From Variovorax sp. PBL-H6 (GTDB lineage Bacteria; Pseudomonadota; Gammaproteobacteria; Burkholderiales; Burkholderiaceae_C), in contig NZ_LR594659.1 in NCBI RefSeq assembly GCF_901827155.1, positions 1,116,001-1,180,000 of the forward strand: DNA of 64,000 nt, written 5' to 3'. The notes below the pieces were generated by a model, which saw only the letters and a program-made list of their open reading frames with translations, was not told the DNA's origin and did no database searches. The number at the start of each line of letters is the position of its first letter. Position 1 is the stretch's first letter. This document shows, one piece after another, positions 43,099 through 52,032 of this stretch. The translations under genes were made by a program, and so were the position numbers.

Positions 43099-43111
43099 GT
43101 GGCGGCGCCAC
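43099..43111. promoter_or_regulatory. Palindrome between the divergent TIGR02444-like and ubiX genes
   Basis: GTGGCGGCGCCAC is a perfect 6-bp-arm palindrome with a one-base centre, preceded by a direct copy of GGTGGCG at 43090-43096. Its place in the 62-nt divergent gap suggests an operator, but short GC-rich palindromes arise easily by chance. Confidence 0.3.
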
Positions 43112-43148
43112 TATGCCCGAATGTGCGCGCAAGCGGGAGGGCTGGTGC

Positions 43149-43826
43149 ATGAGCCACATAGCTGCTCCGAAGGCGAATGGCACCGCAGCCCAAGGCGAAG
43201 GTACGCCACTGAACACCCCTTCGCGCCTGATCGTTGCCATCACCGGCGCCTCGGGCTTCGTCTACGGCCATCGCCTGCTCGAGCTGCTGCGTCCCACCGG
43301 CATCGAGGTCCACCTGATCGTGAGCCGTGCCGCCCAGCTCACCATGGCCTGCGAGACCACGCTTCACCTGTCCGACGTGACGGCCCTCGCCACGAAGCTC
43401 CACAAGAACGAGGACATCGGTGCCTGCATCGCCAGCGGCTCCTACCGGACCCTCGGCATGGTGGTCGCCCCGTGCTCGATGAAGACGCTGGCCGAGATCG
43501 CCCATGGCACCGGCGGCACGCTGGTGGCGCGCGCCGCCGACGTGATGCTCAAGGAGCGCCGCCGCCTGGTGCTGCTGGCGCGCGAGACGCCGCTGACGCT
43601 CACGCACATCCGCAACATGCTGGCCGTCACCGAGATGGGCGCGATCGTCGCGCCGCCGGTGCCGGCCTTCTACGCACGGCCGCAGGACCTGGACGAGATG
43701 GTGGACCACACCCTCGGGCGGGTGCTGGACCTGTTCGACATCGACGTCGGCGCAGTCAGGCGCTGGACGGGGCCCGCTTCGGGGCGTTCCTTCGACGAAG
43801 CCAAGGCAGGAAACAACGAACCATGA
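43149..43826 (+). CDS. ubiX: UbiX-like flavin prenyltransferase
   Basis: The 225-residue protein has UbiX motifs: ITGASGFVYGHRLLELL (FMN phosphate loop), VHLIVSRAA, GSYRTLGMVVAPCSMKTLAEIAHG (prenyl-phosphate site) and ERRRLVLLARETPLTLTHIRNML. It makes prenylated FMN, the cofactor of UbiD decarboxylases, and the UbiD gene lies in the same operon. GGGAGGGCTGGTGC supports the start at MSHIAAPK; an earlier ATG at 43113 has no such site. About 20 poorly conserved residues precede the core. The stop overlaps the next start. Confidence 0.92.
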   Translation: MSHIAAPKANGTAAQGEGTPLNTPSRLIVAITGASGFVYGHRLLELLRPTGIEVHLIVSRAAQLTMACETTLHLSDVTALATKLHKNEDIGACIASGSYRTLGMVVAPCSMKTLAEIAHGTGGTLVARAADVMLKERRRLVLLARETPLTLTHIRNMLAVTEMGAIVAPPVPAFYARPQDLDEMVDHTLGRVLDLFDIDVGAVRRWTGPASGRSFDEAKAGNNEP

Positions 43827-44692
43827 AGTACTTCGAGTACAGCGAGCCGGCCTCGCTGGACGAGGCGGTCGCGCTGCTGCGCGGCGGGCCCGCGCCGGCC
43901 AGCCTGATCGCGGGCGGCACCGATCTGATCGTGCAGATGAAGGAGCACGTGCGCCAGCCGGCCCACGTGATCAACATCAAGAAGATCCCGGGGATGGACG
44001 ATTTCGCGTTCGACCCGCGCGGCGGCCTGCTGCTCGGCGCGCTGGTCACCACGCGGCAGGTCGAGACCTCGCCCGTCACGCTGCGCCACTACGCGAGCCT
44101 GGCACGCGCGGCCACCGATTTCGCCTCCATCCAGGTGCGCCATCGCGCCACCGTGGTCGGCAACGTGTGCCGCGCCTCGCCCTCGGCCGACACGCTGCCG
44201 CCCCTGATCGCGGACGGCGCGGTGCTGCGCATCCACGGCCCCGCCGGCCCGCGACGCTGCGCGGTCGAGGACTACTGCACCGGCCCGGGACGCACCGTGC
44301 TGTCGCCGGACGAGATCGTCACCCACATCGAGATCCCCGCGCCGCCGCCGCGCACCGGCAAGGCCTACCTCAAGCACGGGCGGCGCTCGCAGATGGAGCT
44401 GGCCACCGTCGGCGTGGCGGTGCGGGTCACGCTCGACGAGCGCGGCGCCGTGGACGACCTGGCCATCGTGCTGGCCGCGGTGGCGCCCACGCCGCTGCGC
44501 GCCGCAGGGGCCGAAGCGGTGCTGCGCGGACGCAGGCCCACGGCCGAACGGCTGGCCGAGGCCGCGCTGGCGGCGAGCGGGGAAGCCCGCCCCATCGGCG
44601 ACGTGCGCGGCAGCGCCGCCTACCGGCGCGACATGGTGCGCGTGCTCACGCGCCGCGCACTCGAGCAGGCTCTAGAGGAGATCCAGGCATGA
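43823..44692 (+). CDS. Xanthine dehydrogenase family, FAD-binding (M) subunit
   Basis: The 289-residue subunit has the FAD-binding segments SLIAGGTDLIVQMK (about 28-41) and RHRATVVGNVCRASPSADTLPPL. A C-terminal CO-dehydrogenase-flavoprotein domain holds LKHGRRSQMELATVGVAVRV. It passes electrons from the iron-sulfur subunit to the acceptor. The order M, S, L with ATGA overlaps is typical for molybdenum hydroxylases. Confidence 0.92.
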   Translation: MKYFEYSEPASLDEAVALLRGGPAPASLIAGGTDLIVQMKEHVRQPAHVINIKKIPGMDDFAFDPRGGLLLGALVTTRQVETSPVTLRHYASLARAATDFASIQVRHRATVVGNVCRASPSADTLPPLIADGAVLRIHGPAGPRRCAVEDYCTGPGRTVLSPDEIVTHIEIPAPPPRTGKAYLKHGRRSQMELATVGVAVRVTLDERGAVDDLAIVLAAVAPTPLRAAGAEAVLRGRRPTAERLAEAALAASGEARPIGDVRGSAAYRRDMVRVLTRRALEQALEEIQA

Positions 44693-45201
44693 AGCAGAGA
44701 GCCGTTTCCTTCACCGTCAACGGCGAGGCACGCGAGATCGCTGTGGCACCCAACCGAAGCCTGCTCGACGCGCTGCGCAACGAGGCCGGACTCACCGGCA
44801 CCAAGAAGGGCTGCGACGTCGGCGAGTGCGGCTCTTGCACCGTCCTCATGGACGGACGCCCCGTGAACGCGTGCCTGGTGCTCGCGATGGAGGCCGAGGG
44901 CAGCGAGATCACGACGGTGGAGGGGCTGCAGGCAAGCGACGGCACCCCCCACGCGCTGCAGGAGTGCTTCATGCAGTGCGGCGCGGCGCAGTGCGGCTTC
45001 TGCACGCCCGGCATCCTGGTCGCCGCCAAGGCACTGCTCGACGAGAACCCCGAACCCAGCGTGGACGAGATCCGTTTCGCCATCGCCGGCAACATCTGCC
45101 GCTGCACGGGCTACACCAAGATCATCGACGCCATCTCGCTGGCCGCGCGAAGCGGGGGCCGGGCGGAACGCCGGGACAGCCATGAAGAGGTGGCGCCATG
45201 A
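44689..45201 (+). CDS. Xanthine dehydrogenase family, [2Fe-2S] (S) subunit
   Basis: The 170-residue subunit has two [2Fe-2S] sites: a plant-type cluster in KKGCDVGECGSCTVLMDG with the fourth ligand in VNAC, and an alpha-helical cluster in QCGFCTPG and CRCTGYTKI. It moves electrons from the molybdenum centre to FAD. Both ends overlap the neighbouring genes by 4 nt. Confidence 0.93.
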   Translation: MKQRAVSFTVNGEAREIAVAPNRSLLDALRNEAGLTGTKKGCDVGECGSCTVLMDGRPVNACLVLAMEAEGSEITTVEGLQASDGTPHALQECFMQCGAAQCGFCTPGILVAAKALLDENPEPSVDEIRFAIAGNICRCTGYTKIIDAISLAARSGGRAERRDSHEEVAP

Positions 45202-47510
45202 AGAAGCCCGGCCAGGCGATCGTCGGCACCAGCGTCAAGCGCGCCGACCTGCTCGCCAAAGTCACGGGCGATGCCAAGTACGTCGCCGACATGGCGCTGC
45301 CGGGACTGCTCTATGCCCTAAGCAAGCGCAGCAACGTCGCGCATGCGCGCATCCGCCGCATCGACACCCGCCGCGCGCTGGCGCTGCCGGGCGTCAAGGC
45401 GGTGCTGACGCACGAGAACGTGCCGCGCGTGCTGCATGCGGGCTCGCCGCATCCGCGCTCCGCCTCGGTGACCTGCGACCAGTACATCCTCGACGACAAG
45501 GTGCGCTACTGGGGCGAGACCGTCGCCGTGGTGGCGGCCACGAGCGAGGAGATCGCCGAAGCGGCACTGGACCTGATCGAGGTGGAGTACGAGCCCCTGC
45601 CCGCGGTCTTCACCCTCGAGGACGCCGCGCGTCCGGACGCGCCGCAGATCCACGACCGCGAGCCCGGTGGCAACCTGGTGCTGCCGCCGGTGGTGGTGAG
45701 CCGCGGCGACATCGCGCAAGGGTTCGCGCAGGCCGACCTCATCATCGAGGGCGAGTACGAGGGCGGCCGCCCCACGCCCGCCTACATGGAGCCCAACGCC
45801 TGCATGTGCCAGTGGGACGGCAACGGCAACCTCACGGTGTGGATCTCCACGCAGACCGCGTTCATGGTGCGCGGCATCATGGCCGAGGTGCTGGGACTGC
45901 CGCTGCACAAGGTGCGCGTGCTGGTCGACCACATGGGCGGCGGCTTCGGCGCGAAGCAGGACCTGTTCCAGAGCGAGTTCCTCTGCGCGCTGCTGGCCCG
46001 CCAGACGCGCCGGCCGGTGCGCATGGAGTTCACCCGCGAGGAAACCTTCCTGGGCGGGCGCACGCGGCACCCGGTCAAGATCTGGCTCAAGCAGGGGTTC
46101 CGCAAGGACGGCACCCTCACCGCGCGGCAGGCGCGCATCGTCTACAACTCCGGCGCCTATGGCTCGCACGGCCCGGGCGTGACCATCGTCGGCACCAACG
46201 CGATGACCTCGCTGTACCGCTGCGACAACGTCCAGCTCGAAGGCCGCTGCCTCTACACCAACAGCCCGATCGCAGGCGCGTTCCGCGGCTACGGCGTAGT
46301 GCAGACCTACTACGCGCTCGACATCCAGATGGACGAGGCTGCCGAAAAGCTCGGCATCGACCCGGCCGAGCTGAAGCTGAAGAACGCGGTGCGCGAGGGC
46401 GACCTCGCACCGTCGAACCATCCGCTGATCGGCCACGGGCTGGAAGACTGCATCCGTCGCGGCATGCAGGAGGTGGGCTGGGCCGCACTGCGCCGGCGTT
46501 CGCGTCATGAGGAGGGTGCCCAGCGCCGCGGCTGGGGCATGGGCTGCGAGATGCACGGCAGCAGCGCCTACCCCGGCATCAAGGAGCAGGGCAACGCCAT
46601 CGTGAAGATGAACGAGGACGGCACCGTGGTGCTGCTCACCGGCACGGCGGGCCTCGGCACCGGCGCGCACACCGCGCTCGCGCAGATCGTGGCCGAGGAA
46701 CTGGGCGTGCGCTTCGAGTCGGTCTCCGTCATGCATGGCGACACCGATGTGGTCCCCTGGGACATCGGCGCCTTCGCCAGCCACACCACCTACCTCGGCG
46801 GCAGGGCGGCGCAGCTCGCGGCCCAGGAGATCAAGCGCCAGCTCTTCGAGCGCGCCGCCGCACTGCTCGAGGCGATGCCCGGCGACCTCGAGTCCGCGGA
46901 CGGCATGATCCACGTGCGCGGCACGGACCGCAGCCTCAGCGTGCGGGACGCAGTGGCGCCGCGCAAGGGCATTCCGGCGGCGCAGTTCGTCGGCAGCGCG
47001 ACCTACCACCCGACCAAGTCGTACTCGTTCGCAGCCCACTTCGTCGAAGTGAACGTCGACATCGAGACCGGGCAGATCACCGTGCTGCAGGTGGTGCCGG
47101 TGCACGAGATCGGCAAGGTGATCCATCCGGTCGCCGCTGCAGGCCAGATCGAGGGCGGCATCCAGCAAGGCATCGGCCACACGCTGTACGAGGACTACCA
47201 GATCGACCTCAAGACCGGCCGCTCGCTCAACGCGAACTTCGTCGACTACAAGATGCCGCTGTCGATGGACATGCCGTCGATCCGCACCGTGATCCTGGAG
47301 ACCGCGCCCGACCCCGGCGGTCCCTTCGGTGCCAAGGGCGTGGGCGAAGACCCGATCGTCGCCATCGGCCCGGCGATCGCCAACGCCGTGTACGACGCCA
47401 TCGGCGTGCGCTTTCGCCATTACCCGATCAAACCCGAACAGGTGCTGCAGGCGCTCCGCGAGCAGCAGGCCGATCTGTATTCCCCGCACGAAGAAGGAGT
47501 TTCCGCATGA
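45198..47510 (+). CDS. Xanthine dehydrogenase family, molybdenum-binding (L) subunit
   Basis: The 770-residue catalytic subunit has [15 protein letters not shown] (molybdopterin contact), [15 protein letters not shown], and the active-site Glu E717 in GAKGVGEDP. It is of the aldehyde oxidase/xanthine dehydrogenase family, which hydroxylates carbons next to ring nitrogen using water. With deaminase, permease and UbiD genes in the same run, the substrate is probably an N-heterocycle. The family cannot separate purine, pyridine, pyrimidine or quinoline substrates from sequence alone. Confidence 0.92.
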   Translation: MKKPGQAIVGTSVKRADLLAKVTGDAKYVADMALPGLLYALSKRSNVAHARIRRIDTRRALALPGVKAVLTHENVPRVLHAGSPHPRSASVTCDQYILDDKVRYWGETVAVVAATSEEIAEAALDLIEVEYEPLPAVFTLEDAARPDAPQIHDREPGGNLVLPPVVVSRGDIAQGFAQADLIIEGEYEGGRPTPAYMEPNACMCQWDGNGNLTVWISTQTAFMVRGIMAEVLGLPLHKVRVLVDHMGGGFGAKQDLFQSEFLCALLARQTRRPVRMEFTREETFLGGRTRHPVKIWLKQGFRKDGTLTARQARIVYNSGAYGSHGPGVTIVGTNAMTSLYRCDNVQLEGRCLYTNSPIAGAFRGYGVVQTYYALDIQMDEAAEKLGIDPAELKLKNAVREGDLAPSNHPLIGHGLEDCIRRGMQEVGWAALRRRSRHEEGAQRRGWGMGCEMHGSSAYPGIKEQGNAIVKMNEDGTVVLLTGTAGLGTGAHTALAQIVAEELGVRFESVSVMHGDTDVVPWDIGAFASHTTYLGGRAAQLAAQEIKRQLFERAAALLEAMPGDLESADGMIHVRGTDRSLSVRDAVAPRKGIPAAQFVGSATYHPTKSYSFAAHFVEVNVDIETGQITVLQVVPVHEIGKVIHPVAAAGQIEGGIQQGIGHTLYEDYQIDLKTGRSLNANFVDYKMPLSMDMPSIRTVILETAPDPGGPFGAKGVGEDPIVAIGPAIANAVYDAIGVRFRHYPIKPEQVLQALREQQADLYSPHEEGVSA

Positions 47511-48628
47511 ACGACAACGAAGCACGGCGCCCGGTCCCCGTCACCATCCTCACCGGCTTCCTGGGCGCCGGCAAGACGACGCTGCTCAACCACATCCTCA
47601 CCGAGCGCCACGGCCACCGCATCGCGGTGATCGAGAACGAGTTCGGCGAGGTGGACGTGGACTCCGACCTGGTGCTGGCCTCCGAAGAGGAGATCTTCCA
47701 GGTCGCCAATGGCTGCATCTGCTGCGTGGTCGACGTGCGCAACGACCTGGTGAAGATCCTGCAGAAGCTGCTCGAGCGGCAGGACCAGTTCGATCACATC
47801 CTGGTCGAGACCAGCGGACTGGCCGACCCGTCGCCGGTCGCAGCCACCTTCTTCATGGACAACGAGGTCGCGAAGAAGGTGGTGCTCGACGGCGTGGTCA
47901 CCCTGGTCGACGCACTGCACGTGCAGCCTCACCTGGACGATCCGGCCCTGGCCGAATACGACAACCAGGCCGTGACGCAGATCGTCGTGGCCGACCGCAT
48001 CCTGCTGAACAAGTCCGACCTGGTAGCGCCCGCGCAGCTGCAGGAGATCGAGCGCCGCATCCGGTCGTTGAACCAGAGCGCGCCCATCCTGCGCACGGTG
48101 CAGGCGCAAGTGGACCTGTCGCTCATCCTGGGACTGCAGTCCTTCGAATCGGACGCGCTGTCGATGACCGATCCGCACTTCCTGGAGGATGTGCAAGGGC
48201 GCGGCCACGACCACGACCACGTTTGCGACGCGCACTGCGGGCACGGTGCCGTGCCGCCCCTCGTCGCGGCACCCGGCCACACCCACGACCCCTCGGTCGC
48301 CTCGGTGTCCTTCACCTTCGACCGCCCCTTCGACGCGCAGCGCCTGCAGCGCTCGCTCGGGGAACTGCTGTCGATCCGAGGCGACGACATCTTCCGGGTG
48401 AAGGGCATCCTGCACGTGCAGGGCGACGATCGCCGGCACGTCCTGCAAGGCGTGCACCGCATCCTCGAGCTCAAGCCCTCCATGCCCTGGTGGGACGAAA
48501 CACCGGCCAGCAAGCTGGTCTTCATCGGCCGCCACCTGCAGGACCAGAAGCTGCGCGCCCGGCTGGAGGCCTGCCTGGCCGACCCCCGAACCCCGACCGC
48601 ATCCCACGAGGCCCTGGAAGCCGCCTGA
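47507..48628 (+). CDS. CobW/COG0523 family GTP-binding metallochaperone
   Basis: The 373-residue G3E GTPase has Walker [10 protein letters not shown] (17-25), the metal-binding CxCC motif C70-I-C72-C73, LVNKSDL-type specificity sequence (LLNKSDL), and a His-rich segment [17 protein letters not shown] around 227-243. A CobW C-terminal domain follows. Such proteins deliver zinc or other metals to client enzymes. Here it sits between the molybdenum hydroxylase and two amidohydrolases, so the amidohydrolases are the likely clients. Confidence 0.9.
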   Translation: MNDNEARRPVPVTILTGFLGAGKTTLLNHILTERHGHRIAVIENEFGEVDVDSDLVLASEEEIFQVANGCICCVVDVRNDLVKILQKLLERQDQFDHILVETSGLADPSPVAATFFMDNEVAKKVVLDGVVTLVDALHVQPHLDDPALAEYDNQAVTQIVVADRILLNKSDLVAPAQLQEIERRIRSLNQSAPILRTVQAQVDLSLILGLQSFESDALSMTDPHFLEDVQGRGHDHDHVCDAHCGHGAVPPLVAAPGHTHDPSVASVSFTFDRPFDAQRLQRSLGELLSIRGDDIFRVKGILHVQGDDRRHVLQGVHRILELKPSMPWWDETPASKLVFIGRHLQDQKLRARLEACLADPRTPTASHEALEAA

Positions 48629-48663
48629 AGCGCTTCAACTTTTTCGACCAGGAGACACCAACC

Positions 48664-49599
48664 ATGATCATCGACATCAGCTGCTACCCCACCGACCAGG
48701 TCGACCTGGCCTGGTGGCATGACGGCGAGCCCTACACCGCCGAGCGCCTGCTGGAGACGATGGACGGCCCCTACTGGGTCAACGGCAAGCCGCGGCGCAT
48801 CGACAAGGCCTTCATCCAGCCGCCGCAGGGCAACACCATCTACACCTGGACCGACGGCGACAAGTCGGGCCGCCAGTCCATCGACGACTACATGGCCTAC
48901 ACGCTCAAGTGCGTGCAGGAACATCCCGACCGCTTCATCGGCTGCTTCGTCTACAACCCGCGCTGCGGCGTGAAGAACGGCGTCGATGCCATCGAGCGCT
49001 ACGTCAAGGAGCACGGCTTCAAGATGGTCCAGATGCAGGCCAACATGCATGCCTACCGGCCCGACCGCGCGCTGGACTGGGTGCGCCCGGCTTTCGAGAA
49101 GTGCGCCGAACTGGGGGTGCCCGTCAAGCTGCACACCGGCGACGGGCCCTACAGCATCCCCACCGAGTGGGTGCCCATGATCAAGGCCTTTCCGAGCGTC
49201 AACTTCATCATGGCGCACTTCGGCGTGCAGACCGGCGGCGTCTACTGCTTCGAGCCCTTCCAGTGGGCGCAGGAGCTGCCCAACGTGTTCTGCGAATCCG
49301 GCTGGTGCCTGCAGTCGCGCATCGTCGAGTTCGCCAAGGTGCTGCACCCGAGCAAGATCATCTTCGGTTCCGACACGCCGCCCAACGAGCCCGGCATGTG
49401 GCTGCGGCTGCTCGAGGTGCTGTGCACCAACCCGCCGCAAGGCCTGAACCTCAGCGAGGACACGCTGGAGGACTACCTGGGCAACAACATCGCTCGCATG
49501 GTGGGCCTGGAGACGTCTTCCGCCCCGCGCAGCTTCGACGAAGCCTGCAAGCGCCTGGGCCGCCAGCTCGATCCGCAGCCCGTGATCGACCTCTACTGA
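48664..49599 (+). CDS. PF04909-type amidohydrolase, HxH motif lost (copy 1)
   Basis: The 311-residue TIM-barrel amidohydrolase of the ACMSD-like group shares almost every motif with the next gene: MDGPYWVNGKPRRID, KLHTGDGPYSIPTEW, MAHFGVQTGG, FGSDTPPNEPGMW and DYLGNNIARM. The N-terminal metal motif is gone: it reads IDISCYPTD (residues 3-11) where the paralogue has IDTHLHPTN. Two metal ligands are therefore missing, so it may be inactive, use another metal arrangement, or act as a partner subunit. Group members catalyse decarboxylation or C-C or C-N hydrolysis. Confidence 0.85.
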   Translation: MIIDISCYPTDQVDLAWWHDGEPYTAERLLETMDGPYWVNGKPRRIDKAFIQPPQGNTIYTWTDGDKSGRQSIDDYMAYTLKCVQEHPDRFIGCFVYNPRCGVKNGVDAIERYVKEHGFKMVQMQANMHAYRPDRALDWVRPAFEKCAELGVPVKLHTGDGPYSIPTEWVPMIKAFPSVNFIMAHFGVQTGGVYCFEPFQWAQELPNVFCESGWCLQSRIVEFAKVLHPSKIIFGSDTPPNEPGMWLRLLEVLCTNPPQGLNLSEDTLEDYLGNNIARMVGLETSSAPRSFDEACKRLGRQLDPQPVIDLY

Positions 49600-49622
49600 C
49601 AAGACCTTCCGGAGACGAGAAC

Positions 49623-50537
49623 ATGATCATCGACACCCACCTGCACCCCACCAACCTGGTCGACGAGGCCTGGCGCCACACCGGCACGCCCTTCAACGGC
49701 GAACGAATGCTCAAGCTGATGGACGGGCCCTACATGATCAACGGCAAGCCGCGCCGCATCGACATGGGCTTCATCCAGCCGCCGCCCGGCAACACGGGCT
49801 ACCGCGACGGCAACCGGCGAGGCCGCGAGGGCATCCGCGACTACATGGCCTACATCGCCGAGCTGACGCAGAAGTACCCGGACCGCTTCATCGGCAACTT
49901 CAACTACAACCCGCGCTGGGGCCCCGAGAACGGCGCGGCGGAGCTTGAATTCCACATCAAGGAGTACGGCTTCAAGATGATCAAGCTGCACGCCAACATG
50001 CATGGCTACCGGCCCGATCGCGCGCTCGAATGGCTGCGCCCCGCGATGAAGGTCTGCGCCAAGTACAACACCGTGGTGCTGATCCACACCGGCGACGGGC
50101 CCTTCACCATCCCGACGATGTTCTACCCGATCATCCGAGAGTTCCCGATGGTGAACTTCGTCATCGCGCACTTCGGCATCCAGACCGGCGGCAACTACTC
50201 GTTCGAGACTTTCTGGATGGCGATGGACACACCCAACGTGTATGTGGAATCGGGCTGGTGCTTCCAGGCCCGCATCGCGGAGTTCGCCAAGGAGCTGCCG
50301 CGCCACAAGCTCGTGTTCGGAACGGACAGCCCGCCCAACGAGCCCGGCATGTGGCTGCGCGAGCTCGAGATGCTGTGCCGGCCCCCGCCGCACGGGATCG
50401 GCATCGACGAGGACCAGCTCGAGGACTACCTGGGCAACAACATCGCGCGCTTGTGCGGCATCGAGACCACGCGGCCGCCGCGCGACCAGGAAGAGGCGAA
50501 GGTGCGCCTGACCGGCACCTACGCCACGCTGAAGTAG
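49623..50537 (+). CDS. PF04909-type amidohydrolase with intact HxH (copy 2)
   Basis: The 304-residue protein keeps the metal set of amidohydrolase-related decarboxylases and hydrolases: H6 and H8 (DTHLHP), His in IHTGDGPF, His in IAHFGIQTGG, and Asp in GTDSPPNEPG. It is a tandem paralogue of the previous gene, 23 nt downstream, with a clear GGAGACGAGAAC ribosome site. It could hydrolyse the ring opened after hydroxylation, or decarboxylate a heterocyclic acid. It is followed by a strong hairpin before UbiD. Confidence 0.88.
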   Translation: MIIDTHLHPTNLVDEAWRHTGTPFNGERMLKLMDGPYMINGKPRRIDMGFIQPPPGNTGYRDGNRRGREGIRDYMAYIAELTQKYPDRFIGNFNYNPRWGPENGAAELEFHIKEYGFKMIKLHANMHGYRPDRALEWLRPAMKVCAKYNTVVLIHTGDGPFTIPTMFYPIIREFPMVNFVIAHFGIQTGGNYSFETFWMAMDTPNVYVESGWCFQARIAEFAKELPRHKLVFGTDSPPNEPGMWLRELEMLCRPPPHGIGIDEDQLEDYLGNNIARLCGIETTRPPRDQEEAKVRLTGTYATLK

Positions 50538-50540
50538 AGC

Positions 50541-50575
50541 GTCCGCCGCCGGCCCGCGAGGGCCGGCGCACGGAC
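50541..50575 (+). other. Strong intra-operon RNA hairpin before ubiD
   Basis: CGCCGGCCC-GCGA-GGGCCGGCG (stem 50547-50568) is a perfect 9-bp GC stem with a GCGA (GNRA) loop. It is extended after a small internal loop by GTCCG (50541-50545) pairing with CGGAC (50571-50575). No T tract follows, so it is more likely a partial terminator, processing site or stabiliser inside the operon than a full terminator. Confidence 0.6.
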
Positions 50576-50600
50576 CCCGGACCCGCCCAGGAGTTGCTTC

Positions 50601-51998
50601 ATGACATTGCAAGCCAAGCTGCTCGAGGACAACGGCCAGGACCTGCACCGGTTCATGGCCGCCTATCGCGAGCTCTTCCCGGACGACGTGCTGACCTTGC
50701 GCGAGCCCGTCGAGCCGGACCAGGACGTGACCGCGGCGGTCTGGTCGCTGGCGGCGCAGGGCCGCCATCCGGCGCTGGTGTTCGAAAAGGTCCGGGGGAT
50801 CGGCGCGCCGCTGGTCACCAACCTGTTCGCCTCCCGCGAGCGCGTGGGACGCATGCTCGGCGGGGTCTCGCCCGCGGGCATCCACGCCGAATACCAGGCG
50901 CGAAGCCGTCGCATGACGGCCCCGCGCGAAGTTGCATCCGGCGCGGTGACGCAGCGGGTGACGAGCGGGCCGGTGGACCTCTCCGAGCTCCCGACCATCC
51001 GCCACTTCGCGACCGACCGCGGTCCCTACATCACCAACGCCATCATTGCCGCGGAAGACCGGGAGGCCGGCATCGGCAACCTGAGCTATCACCGCTCGAT
51101 GGTGCATTCGCGCGACGAGATCGCCACCAGCCTGCACTCGCGCGGCCACCTGTGGCGCATGCTGCAGGCGGCCCAGGCCCGTGGCAAGCCACTCGCCGTG
51201 GCCATGGTGATCGGCGCGCATCCGCTTTTCATGCTGGCCGGCGCGGCGCGGCTGCCCTACGGCGTGGACGAGCGCCACGTGGCAGGCGGGTTGTTCGGCG
51301 CCCCGCTGGACGTGGTGCGCACCCCGAGGTACGGCATCGCCGTACCGGCGCACGCGGAGTTCGTGCTGGAAGGCGTGATCGACCCCGAGGGCCATGCCGA
51401 GGAAGGCCCCTTCGGCGAGTTCACCGGCTACTCGTCCGACCGCTCCACCAACAACCTGCTGCGGGTCGAAACGCTGATGCGCCGCGACGACGCCTGGCTG
51501 CTCGACGTGGTGGGCGGCAATTCGGCTGAGCACCTCAACCTGGGCCGCATCCCGCGCGAGTCGGAGATGGTGGAGAAGCTCAGGGAGCGCTTCCCCGGCG
51601 TGACCGCGGTGCACTACCCGAGCTCGGGCACGCACTTCCACGCCTACGTGGCGCTGAAGCAGTCGCGTCCCGGCGAGGCGCGCCAGGTGATGCTGGGGCT
51701 GCTGGGCTGGGACCCGTATCTCAAGACCGTGATCGCGGTGGACGAGGACGTGGACATCACGCGCGATGAAGAAGTGCTCTGGGCCATGGCCACGCACTTC
51801 CAGCCGCACCTCGACATCGTGATGGTCGAGGGCCTGCCGGGCAGCGCGCTCGACCCCTCGGCCTCCGGTGCGGGGACCACCTCGCGCATGGGGCTGGATG
51901 CGACGCGGGGCCCCGCCTTCGATGGCGTGCGCGCCCGCATCGACGATGCGGCCATGGCACGCGCCGCGGCCTTCCTCGCCCGCGCTGGCCGCCGCTGA
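50601..51998 (+). CDS. UbiD family decarboxylase
   Basis: The 465-residue protein has the prenyl-FMN decarboxylase signature EEGPFGEFTGY, with E268 and E273 in the places of the catalytic Glu pair, and NLSYHRSMVH with the conserved Arg. AGAARLPYGVDERHVAGGL and DEDVDITRDEEVLWAMATHFQP are typical of UbiD/Fdc-type enzymes. It should decarboxylate (or carboxylate) an aromatic, heteroaromatic or unsaturated acid using the cofactor made by the UbiX encoded in the same run. The exact substrate group is not evident. Confidence 0.92.
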   Translation: MTLQAKLLEDNGQDLHRFMAAYRELFPDDVLTLREPVEPDQDVTAAVWSLAAQGRHPALVFEKVRGIGAPLVTNLFASRERVGRMLGGVSPAGIHAEYQARSRRMTAPREVASGAVTQRVTSGPVDLSELPTIRHFATDRGPYITNAIIAAEDREAGIGNLSYHRSMVHSRDEIATSLHSRGHLWRMLQAAQARGKPLAVAMVIGAHPLFMLAGAARLPYGVDERHVAGGLFGAPLDVVRTPRYGIAVPAHAEFVLEGVIDPEGHAEEGPFGEFTGYSSDRSTNNLLRVETLMRRDDAWLLDVVGGNSAEHLNLGRIPRESEMVEKLRERFPGVTAVHYPSSGTHFHAYVALKQSRPGEARQVMLGLLGWDPYLKTVIAVDEDVDITRDEEVLWAMATHFQPHLDIVMVEGLPGSALDPSASGAGTTSRMGLDATRGPAFDGVRARIDDAAMARAAAFLARAGRR

Positions 51999-52032
51999 AT
52001 TGCAAGCACACAAAAACCAGGAGACAAGCACC

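Noticed and set aside
43113..43148. Earlier ATG for ubiX adding 12 residues
   Set aside because: It has no ribosome binding site, while GGGAGG lies at the right distance from the ATG at 43149.
45318..47525. Long open frame (735 codons) on the minus strand
   Set aside because: It is antisense to the molybdenum subunit gene. Its product is an Arg/His/Val-rich low-complexity sequence without domains, a by-product of high-GC codon usage.
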